A stretch of DNA of 5,158 bases, from NCBI GenBank assembly GCA_027592975.1, contig JAQCJS010000108.1, positions 1-5,158 on the forward strand, read 5' to 3'. The translations under genes and the position numbers were made by a program. A model generated the notes under the pieces. It had not been told where the DNA came from and did not search any database. It saw only the letters and a list, made by a program, of their open reading frames with translations. Origin of the DNA: Chloroflexota bacterium. Its GTDB lineage: Bacteria; Chloroflexota; Dehalococcoidia; UBA2979. How positions within the stretch are numbered: position 1 is the first letter of the stretch; every line of letters begins with the position of its first letter. Below are positions 1-5,158 of the stretch, one piece after another.

Positions 1-2388
1 GACGACCTGTACCGCACGCCGGACCACGTGGACGGACGCCCCAACCGCTACCACCTGACCATGTTCCCGTACCCCTCCGGCGACCTGCACGTGGGGCACT
101 GGTTCGCCATGGCGCCGTCCGACACGCTGGCGCGCTACTTCCGGATGCGCGGCTGGAACGTGCTCTTCCCCATGGGCTTCGACGCCTTCGGGCTGCCGGC
201 GGAGAACGCCGCGCTCAAGGGCGGCCTGCACCCGGCCGACTGGACCGCCGGCAACATCACGCGCATGCGCGGCCAGCTGAAGTCCATGGGTGCCACCTTC
301 GACTGGTCGCGCGAGGTGAATACCAGCACGCCCGACTACTACAAGTGGACGCAGTGGTGGTTCGTGCAGCTCTTCAAGAAGGGCCTGGCCTACCGCAAAC
401 ACGCCGCCGCCAACTGGTGCCCCTCCTGCAACACGACGCTCGCCAACGAGCAGGTGGTGGACGGCCGCTGCGAGCGCTGCGACACGCTGGTGGAGCAGCG
501 CGCGATGGAGCAGTGGTTCTTCCGCATCACCCAGTACGCCGAGGAGCTCCTGCACAACGAGGATCTCGACTGGCCCGAGCACGTGAAGACGATGCAGCGC
601 AACTGGATCGGCCGTTCCGAGGGCGCGGAGGCCGCGTTCGCGCTCGAGACGCCCACGGCGGACGGGACGGACGAGATCCGCGTGTTCACCACGCGCCCTG
701 ACACGCTGCACGGCGTCACGTTCATGGTGCTGGCCCCGGAGCATCCGCTGGTCGAGCAGGTGACCACGCCCGAGCAGCAGGCCGAGGTGCGCGTCTACCA
801 GGAGCGCGCGAGCCACGCCACGGAGATCGAGCGCCTCTCCACGGAGCGCGAGAAGACGGGCGCGTTCACGGGCGCGTACTGCGTGAACCACCTCACCGGC
901 GAGCGCGTCCCGATCTGGGTCGCCGACTACGTGCTCGCCTCGTACGGCACGGGCGCGGTGATGGCGGTGCCCGCGCACGACCAGCGCGACTTCGAGTTCG
1001 CGAAGAAGTACGGGATGCCGATCCGCGTTGTGATCTCCCCGCCTGACTGGGACGGCAGCGACTTCGCCGAGGCGTGGACGGCCGAGGGCACGCTGATCGC
1101 CTCCAAGCAGTTCGACCGGATGGCGAACGTCCCGGCGAAGAAGGCCGTCGCCGATCACATGGCCACGAACGGCTGGGGCGGCCCGACGATCAACTACCGC
1201 CTGCGCGACTGGCTGATCTCGCGCCAGCGCTACTGGGGCGCGCCGATCCCGATCGTCCACTGCCCCGACTGCGGCCCCGTACCCGTGCCGGTGGATCAGC
1301 TCCCCGTGGAGCTGCCGTACGAGGTGGAGTTCGTGCCGACGGGCCAGTCCCCGCTCGCGCTGTCCGAGGCGTTCGTGAACACCTCCTGCCCGTCGTGCGG
1401 CAAGCCGGCGCGGCGTGAGACGGACACCATGGACACGTTCATGTGCTCGTCCTGGTACTACATGCGCTACCCGGATCCGCAGAACGCCGCGGAGCCGTTC
1501 GACGCCGAGGCCGCACGGACGTGGCTGCCCGTGGATCAGTACACGGGTGGCTCCGAGCACGCGACGATGCACCTGCTCTACGCGCGCTTCTTCTACAAGG
1601 TCGCCCGCGACCTGGGCCTGGTCCCGGGGGACGAGCCGTTCACGCGGTACTTCTCGCAGGGCCAGATCCTCGGCCCGGACGGCCGGCGCATGTCAAAGTC
1701 GCGCGGCAACGTGGTGGCGCCGGACGACCAGGTGGAGAAGTGGGGCGCGGACGTGTTCCGCGCGTACCTCATGTTCCTGGGCCCGTGGGATCAGGGCGGC
1801 CCGTACGACGTGGACAGCATCGTCGGCGTGTCGCGCTGGCTCGGCCGCGTGTGGACGGTGGTGAACGACCCGCCAGCGTTCATCGAGGACGCCGGCCGCG
1901 GCCGCGATCTGCGCCGCTCCGTGCACACGACGCTGGCGAAGGTGACCGAGGATCTCGAGGCGAAGCGCTTCAACACCGCGATCGCCTCGATGATGGAGCT
2001 CACCAACGACCTGCAGCGCCTGCGCGACGAGGGCAGTACGGACGAGGCCGCGTGGCACGAGGCGTGCCGTCTGCTGGCCCTCATGCTGGCGCCCCCCTGC
2101 CCGCACATCGCGGAGGAGTTGTGGCAGCGCCTGGACGGTTCGTACTCCGTGCACCAGCAGGACTGGCCCGCAGTGGACATCGCCGCGACCGTGCGTGACA
2201 CCGTGGACGTGGTGGTGCAGGTCAACGGCAAGGTGCGCGACCGCATCGCCCTGGCACCGGACGCGGGCGAGACCGCCGCGCGGGTCGCCGCGGAGGCCAT
2301 GCCCCGCATCGCGGAGCAACTGGACGGCAAGGAGATCGTGCGCGTCGTGTACGTCGCCGGACGGCTCCTGAACTTCGTGGTCAGCTAG
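1..2388 (+). CDS. leuS: Leucyl-tRNA synthetase, 5' end cut by the window edge
   Basis: Class I aminoacyl-tRNA synthetase that charges tRNA-Leu with leucine in the cytoplasm. The frame is open from base 1 (DDLYRTPDHVDGRP...), so the GTG at 28 is internal; family members usually begin some 15-25 residues earlier. In window numbering (D at base 1 = 1) the HIGH motif is H-V-G-H 30-33 and the KMSKS motif is R-M-S-K-S 563-567. The CP1 editing domain (about 205-395) carries TTRPDT at 230-235 and the A-H-D-Q-R-D segment ending at Asp330. Paired CxxC motifs at 140/143 with 157/160, and at 421/424 with 463/466, could bind zinc. RDWLISRQRYWG follows the editing domain and TGGSEH lies at 515-520. No long leucine-specific insertion precedes KMSKS, as in Bacillus-type LeuRS. 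An anticodon-binding helical region (HIAEELW at 702) and the small C-terminal domain (VNGK 741-744) are intact. The TAG stop overlaps the next gene by one base. Identification is secure. Confidence 0.98.
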   Translation, partial: DDLYRTPDHVDGRPNRYHLTMFPYPSGDLHVGHWFAMAPSDTLARYFRMRGWNVLFPMGFDAFGLPAENAALKGGLHPADWTAGNITRMRGQLKSMGATFDWSREVNTSTPDYYKWTQWWFVQLFKKGLAYRKHAAANWCPSCNTTLANEQVVDGRCERCDTLVEQRAMEQWFFRITQYAEELLHNEDLDWPEHVKTMQRNWIGRSEGAEAAFALETPTADGTDEIRVFTTRPDTLHGVTFMVLAPEHPLVEQVTTPEQQAEVRVYQERASHATEIERLSTEREKTGAFTGAYCVNHLTGERVPIWVADYVLASYGTGAVMAVPAHDQRDFEFAKKYGMPIRVVISPPDWDGSDFAEAWTAEGTLIASKQFDRMANVPAKKAVADHMATNGWGGPTINYRLRDWLISRQRYWGAPIPIVHCPDCGPVPVPVDQLPVELPYEVEFVPTGQSPLALSEAFVNTSCPSCGKPARRETDTMDTFMCSSWYYMRYPDPQNAAEPFDAEAARTWLPVDQYTGGSEHATMHLLYARFFYKVARDLGLVPGDEPFTRYFSQGQILGPDGRRMSKSRGNVVAPDDQVEKWGADVFRAYLMFLGPWDQGGPYDVDSIVGVSRWLGRVWTVVNDPPAFIEDAGRGRDLRRSVHTTLAKVTEDLEAKRFNTAIASMMELTNDLQRLRDEGSTDEAAWHEACRLLALMLAPPCPHIAEELWQRLDGSYSVHQQDWPAVDIAATVRDTVDVVVQVNGKVRDRIALAPDAGETAARVAAEAMPRIAEQLDGKEIVRVVYVAGRLLNFVVS

Positions 2389-3128
2389 TGTCCGGCGTCG
2401 TCACGCGCGCGCTGCTGCTGGCGCTCGCCAGCGTCGTCTCGCTCATCGGGCTCGCGTGCCTGGAACGTCCCGCGCCACGGGCGGATAGGGACACCGCGCC
2501 CGGCTCCGATGCGGTCTCGCTGACCACGGAGGACGGGCTGACGCTGCACGGCCGTCTGTGGCTGCGCGACACGAAGCGGGTGATCGTCTACCTGCATGAG
2601 TACCGCGGGAACCAGTCCGCATGGTGGCCGACTGTGGGGCAGGGCACGCCCGATGACCCTTCCGCCCTGACGCTGGATCTCCGCGGTCACGGCATGTCCG
2701 AGGGCAAGCCTGAGGACCTGGAGGGGGTCGCACGCGATGCCGCGGCGGCGATCGCCTTCGCGCGCGAACGGGGTTTCGAGCGCGTGGTGATCGTGGGCGC
2801 GGGCATGGGTGCCGCCGCCGGGATGATCGCCGCGGCCGGCGATCCGCGCGTCGCCGTGCTGGGACTGTCCGCCCCCAGCGAGTTCGCCGGGATGCGCGCC
2901 CACGAGGCGGCCCGGATCATGGATCAGCGCCTGGCGTTGATCGCCGCGGAAGGCGATCTGTCCGCCCGCCAATCCATCACAGACTTCCGCCGCCACGCCT
3001 CGATCCCGCCGTCACGCATCGTGATGCTGCGCGGCGCCGACCACGGCGAGGCCCTGCTGACCGGGGCGCACAGCAGCGAGGCGTGGAGCGCCTTCCAGCG
3101 GCTGCTGGCGGAGCTGTGGCAGTCCTGA
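2388..3128 (+). CDS. Exported alpha/beta-hydrolase-fold protein, probable lipoprotein, lacking the nucleophile
   Basis: The 246-aa product starts at GTG within TAGTG at the leuS stop; I see no clear Shine-Dalgarno, so reinitiation after leuS is likely. No other good start keeps the N-terminal export signal: Arg7, a hydrophobic stretch 8-23, then Cys24 in L-I-G-L-A-C. That is an acceptable but not classical lipobox (Gly at -3), so it may instead be a plain signal peptide or membrane anchor. The mature part reads as an alpha/beta hydrolase: strand plus H-E-Y-R-G at 70-74 (usual oxyanion region), LDLRGHGMSEG at 96-106, nucleophile elbow G-A-G-M-G at 137-141, a probable acid Asp190 (A-A-E-G-D) and probable His219 (G-A-D-H-G). 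The elbow normally reads G-x-S-x-G or G-x-C-x-G; here the central position is Gly139. Closest in style to dienelactone-hydrolase/BAAT-like small hydrolases. Enzymatic activity and substrate are unknown; it could be a binding or structural protein. The fold is fairly sure, the function is not. Confidence 0.85.
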   Translation: MSGVVTRALLLALASVVSLIGLACLERPAPRADRDTAPGSDAVSLTTEDGLTLHGRLWLRDTKRVIVYLHEYRGNQSAWWPTVGQGTPDDPSALTLDLRGHGMSEGKPEDLEGVARDAAAAIAFARERGFERVVIVGAGMGAAAGMIAAAGDPRVAVLGLSAPSEFAGMRAHEAARIMDQRLALIAAEGDLSARQSITDFRRHASIPPSRIVMLRGADHGEALLTGAHSSEAWSAFQRLLAELWQS

Positions 3129-3147
3129 CGCCGTCTCGCTCGCCGGG

Positions 3148-4026
3148 CTATTCGTCGTAGTCGTCTTCCTCGCGGCGGGCGCGCGGGCGCTCCTCGCGCG
3201 TCTCCCGCTCACCACGGCGAGGCTGACGCAGCGGGTCGTCGTCCAGCGGCTCGTGGTCGAAGTCGTCGATGACGGCGGGGGCCTGCGGCGCGGCCCCCTG
3301 CGGGCGGCGCGGGCGCAGCAGGTTCTCCAGATCGTCGCCCTCGTCCTCGCGGCGCAGCGGAATCGGCGAGCGCCCGGAGGACGGCGCACCGCCGTGCCCC
3401 TCGAACGGGGGTTCGTCCTCAAAGTCGGACTCGCGGAACCCGCGGGCATCCCGAGGCGACCGGGCGACGGGCTCGCGCACGATCGGCGCGGCCGAGGCAT
3501 CCCGGCGGAGCGTGGGCGCCTGCGGCTCCAGCTGCTCCACGCCGTTGCGCACGCTGCCCACGAACGCTTCCAGCTGACGCTGGAGGCGGAGCAGGAGTTC
3601 GCGCGCGTACTCATCCGCGGCGGCCATCTGCTCACGGGCGATCTGGCGGGACTCATTGATGCGCTGCTGGATGTCCGCGTTCGCCTCTGCGATGCGCTCC
3701 TCGAGGCGTGTCTCGGCTTCGGTGGCGATTTCTTCGGCGCGGCGGCGTGCGGCGGTGGTGATCTCGTGCTGCTCCACCAGGCGGGCGGCGCGCTCCTCGG
3801 CCTGCGCCAGCAGGATACGCCCCTCCTCCTCCGCCTCGCGGCGGATCGCCTCGCGGTGCGCGACGATGTCCTGCGCCTCGCGCACCTCCTGTGGCACTGC
3901 GATGCGCATCTGGTCGACGACATCCAGCAGGCGGCGGCGATCGAGGATCGCGCGGTTGCCGATCGGCATCTTCTGGGCGCTGGCCACCAGTTCTTCCAGC
4001 CGGTCGACCAGATGCAGCAGATCCAT
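3148..4026 (-). CDS. SepIVA/DivIVA-like coiled-coil protein with disordered charged tail
   Basis: The 292-aa protein has three visible parts. Residues 1-50 form a small helical domain (LVDRLEELV..., M-P-I-G-N, RRRLLDVVDQMR, VPQEVREAQDIV). Residues about 50-165 are a long Ala/Glu/Arg-rich coiled coil without Pro or Cys. Residues 166-292 are rich in Pro, Asp, Glu and Arg, look disordered and end in EEDDYDE. From memory of the family, the N-terminal order (helix, M/V-P-x-G/N, basic-LL-hydrophobic helix, I/V-P-x-E-L/V-x-x-A-Q-D, then coiled coil) matches actinobacterial SepIVA, a DivIVA-like septal factor also encoded beside coaD in Mycobacterium smegmatis. Similar proteins are often labelled ATP synthase subunit b-like because of the coiled coil; no membrane anchor is present, so that name is unlikely. 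A role as a cytoplasmic scaffold in division or envelope growth is inference. It is the last gene of the rsmD-coaD unit, 24 bases after coaD, with its own ribosome binding site. Confidence 0.9.
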   Translation of the reverse strand: MDLLHLVDRLEELVASAQKMPIGNRAILDRRRLLDVVDQMRIAVPQEVREAQDIVAHREAIRREAEEEGRILLAQAEERAARLVEQHEITTAARRRAEEIATEAETRLEERIAEANADIQQRINESRQIAREQMAAADEYARELLLRLQRQLEAFVGSVRNGVEQLEPQAPTLRRDASAAPIVREPVARSPRDARGFRESDFEDEPPFEGHGGAPSSGRSPIPLRREDEGDDLENLLRPRRPQGAAPQAPAVIDDFDHEPLDDDPLRQPRRGERETREERPRARREEDDYDE

Positions 4027-4034
4027 GTCAGCAG

Positions 4035-4040
4035 CCTTCC
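4035..4040 (-). promoter_or_regulatory. Ribosome binding site of the coiled-coil gene
   Basis: On the minus strand GGAAGG lies eight bases before the ATG at 4026, in the 24-base gap after the coaD stop. It supports this ATG as the start and independent initiation within a shared transcript. Confidence 0.55.
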
Positions 4041-4050
4041 AGGCGAAGCG

Positions 4051-4527
4051 TCAGGACGGCTTCGCGAACTTCTTCTGGATCGCCTCGTTCACCCCGGCGG
4101 GGACGAACTCGGTTACGTCGCGGCCAAAGCTGGAGAGCTCCCGGATGCGGGTGGCGCTGACGAAGAGGTGCTCCAGCGCGGTCATCATGTACACGGACTC
4201 AATGTCCGGTGCCATGTTGCGGTTCATCAACGCCATATCGAATTCGTAGGTGAAGTCCGCAACGCGCAGACCCCGCACGATCACGCTGGCGCCGCAGGCC
4301 TTGGCGGAGTCCACCGTCAGCCCCTCGATCGCCGTGACGCGGACGTTGTCACAATCCGTCAGCGCGTTCGACATCATCGCCAAGCGCTCTTCCAGGCTGA
4401 AGATCGCGGAGCGGCTCATCGCCACGCCCACGACCACCTCTTCGAAGATACGCGCCGCGCGCTGAACGATGTCGACGTGGCCGTTGGTCACGGGGTCAAA
4501 ACGTCCTGGATACAGCGCAACGGTCAT
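4051..4527 (-). CDS. coaD: Phosphopantetheine adenylyltransferase (PPAT)
   Basis: Cytoplasmic nucleotidyltransferase that transfers AMP from ATP to 4'-phosphopantetheine to give dephospho-CoA, the penultimate step of coenzyme A synthesis; usually a hexamer. The 158-aa length matches the family (E. coli 159). Diagnostic segments are YPGRFDPVTNGHVDI at 6-20 with the T-N-G-H nucleotide-binding motif at 14-17, FSLEER at 43-48, IVRGLR at 83-88, DFTYEFDMALMNR at 91-103 and FVSATRIREL at 122-131. The open frame continues upstream, but the ATG at 4527 fits the family start, has AAGAGGA six bases upstream, and overlaps the rsmD stop as ATGA. Oddities: Gly-Arg-Phe at 8-10 where E. coli has Gly-Thr-Phe, a loop about two residues short in which Arg39 takes the place of conserved Lys42, and S-A-T at 124-126 where S-S-S is usual. 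Identity is secure; these substitutions may be lineage features. Confidence 0.97.
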   Translation of the reverse strand: MTVALYPGRFDPVTNGHVDIVQRAARIFEEVVVGVAMSRSAIFSLEERLAMMSNALTDCDNVRVTAIEGLTVDSAKACGASVIVRGLRVADFTYEFDMALMNRNMAPDIESVYMMTALEHLFVSATRIRELSSFGRDVTEFVPAGVNEAIQKKFAKPS

Positions 4528-5093
4528 GAGGCGTCCTCTTCTGCGGCTCCTGTGACGGGCCGGTACACGGCGACGGATCCAGCGCCCTGCCGCCGGGTGC
4601 GCCAGAGCGGGCGACCCGCCAGCGACTCCGGGGGCACGGCCCGTGCCTCGTGCTCCACAACGACCACGGCGTGCGGCGCCAGCGCGCCCTGCACTGCCGT
4701 GCCAATCGCGTCCCACGCGGTGGCGTCATGATACGGGGGGTCGGCCACTACGAGGGTGTACGCCGCGCCTGCCGGGGCGCGCCACCGTTCCACCCTCGCC
4801 ACGGTGACCCGCGCCCGGTTCTCCATGCGCGTCTTGGACAGGTTCTCGCGGATCGCCTCCACTGCGCGCGGATCCGCCTCCACGAAGGTCGCCTCACCCT
4901 CGCCGCGCGACAGCGCCTCGATGCCCAGCGCGCCGCTCCCGGCGTACAGATCCAGCACCTGGTCGAAGTCGGCGTCCGCCGCCTCCAGCATGGAGAACAG
5001 CGCCTCCCGGAGCCGCGCGGCGGTCGGCCGCGTGTCCCCGGCCCGAGGCCCCCGCAGCGGGACGCCTCGGGCCGTCCCGGCGATCACACGCAT
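4524..5093 (-). CDS. rsmD: 16S rRNA (guanine(966)-N(2))-methyltransferase
   Basis: SAM-dependent methyltransferase that modifies G966 of 16S rRNA in the small-subunit head. From the ATG at 5093 the protein has 189 residues. It shows the family N-terminus MRVIAGTARGVPL, the T-R-P-T segment at 21-24 followed by R-L-R-E-A-L-F, SAM-binding motif I DLYAGSGALGIEALSRG at 48-64, acidic Glu72 in F-V-E-A-D, and the catalytic D-P-P-Y motif at 118-121. The frame stays open upstream to a GTG at 5132 and on to the window edge. I chose ATG 5093 because many family members start exactly at M-R-V-I-x-G, and longer ones rarely have Met at that place; the drawback is that it has no good Shine-Dalgarno. Starting at GTG 5132 would add 13 residues. 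The TGA overlaps the coaD ATG by four bases, so the two are probably co-translated; pairing of rsmD with coaD is common in bacteria. Function is secure, the start less so. Confidence 0.95.
   Translation of the reverse strand: MRVIAGTARGVPLRGPRAGDTRPTAARLREALFSMLEAADADFDQVLDLYAGSGALGIEALSRGEGEATFVEADPRAVEAIRENLSKTRMENRARVTVARVERWRAPAGAAYTLVVADPPYHDATAWDAIGTAVQGALAPHAVVVVEHEARAVPPESLAGRPLWRTRRQGAGSVAVYRPVTGAAEEDAS
4534..4540 (-). promoter_or_regulatory. Ribosome binding site of coaD, inside the end of rsmD
   Basis: AAGAGGA on the minus strand lies six bases before the coaD ATG at 4527, within the last codons of rsmD. Together with the ATGA stop/start overlap it indicates translational coupling and fixes the coaD start against the longer open frame. 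Confidence 0.65.
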
Positions 5094-5158
5094 CCCACCG
5101 GCGTGCGGCGCATGACGCCGGGTGCCGCTCACTCGCCTGCCGGTCCGGGGGGCACGCC

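Noticed and set aside
28..30. GTG as the start of leuS
   Set aside because: The same frame is open to base 1 and the residues before it (D-D-L-Y-R-T-P-D) match the conserved LeuRS N-terminal region, so the gene starts before the window.
1693..2330. Overlapping minus-strand open frames of about 180-210 codons inside leuS
   Set aside because: They lie opposite conserved LeuRS regions, including the KMSKS and C-terminal parts, and show no recognisable motifs.
3141..3177. Possible hairpin from CGCCG (3141-3145) and CGGCG (3173-3177) near the convergent gene ends
   Set aside because: The stem is only five pairs with a loop of about 27 bases and no T-run; such matches are common by chance in GC-rich DNA.
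3148..4026. ATP synthase subunit b reading of the coiled-coil protein
   Set aside because: There is no N-terminal membrane helix and no neighbouring ATP synthase genes; the resemblance is generic coiled-coil composition.
4528..4716. Upstream extension of coaD by 63 residues
   Set aside because: The extension is a shadow of rsmD in another frame, while the ATG at 4527 fits the family start and has a ribosome binding site.
3253..4731. A 492-codon plus-strand open frame antisense to the coiled-coil gene, coaD and the end of rsmD
   Set aside because: It is composed of Arg/Ala/Gly/His-rich low-information sequence with no family motif, and it lies opposite three well-supported genes. Long antisense frames are expected at this GC content.

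Overview
The window looks like an ordinary chromosomal housekeeping region from a GC-rich bacterium (by eye roughly two thirds G+C, strong third-position G/C preference). The order leuS - secreted alpha/beta-hydrolase-like protein, facing rsmD - coaD - long coiled-coil protein, together with the style of the LeuRS, suggests a Chloroflexota lineage such as Thermomicrobia/Sphaerobacter relatives. This is inference; a GC-rich actinobacterium or other Terrabacteria member is not excluded. I see no RNA gene, mobile element, CRISPR array or long repeat, and no gene-free stretch above about 50 bases.

Left half, plus strand: the 3' 795 codons of leuS (leucyl-tRNA synthetase, its true start lying before the window) run directly into a 246-aa protein through a TAGTG stop/start overlap. 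That protein has a lipoprotein-like signal sequence and an alpha/beta-hydrolase fold. Its nucleophile elbow reads G-A-G-M-G, with glycine where the catalytic Ser/Cys should be, while the likely Asp and His of the triad remain.

Right half, minus strand: rsmD (16S rRNA G966 N2-methyltransferase) overlaps coaD (phosphopantetheine adenylyltransferase) by ATGA. After 24 bases comes a 292-aa protein with a small N-terminal domain, a long coiled coil and a disordered, highly charged tail. Its N-terminal layout and its position after coaD recall the actinobacterial DivIVA-like division factor SepIVA. The two transcription units converge with only 19 bases between their stop codons.

Functionally, the minus-strand unit combines ribosome modification, coenzyme A synthesis and a probable cell-envelope/division scaffold; the plus-strand unit combines translation with an exported, possibly non-catalytic hydrolase-fold protein. 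I do not see a clear new multi-gene system. The best leads are the missing nucleophile, the SepIVA-like protein with its tail, and a divergent CoaD active site.
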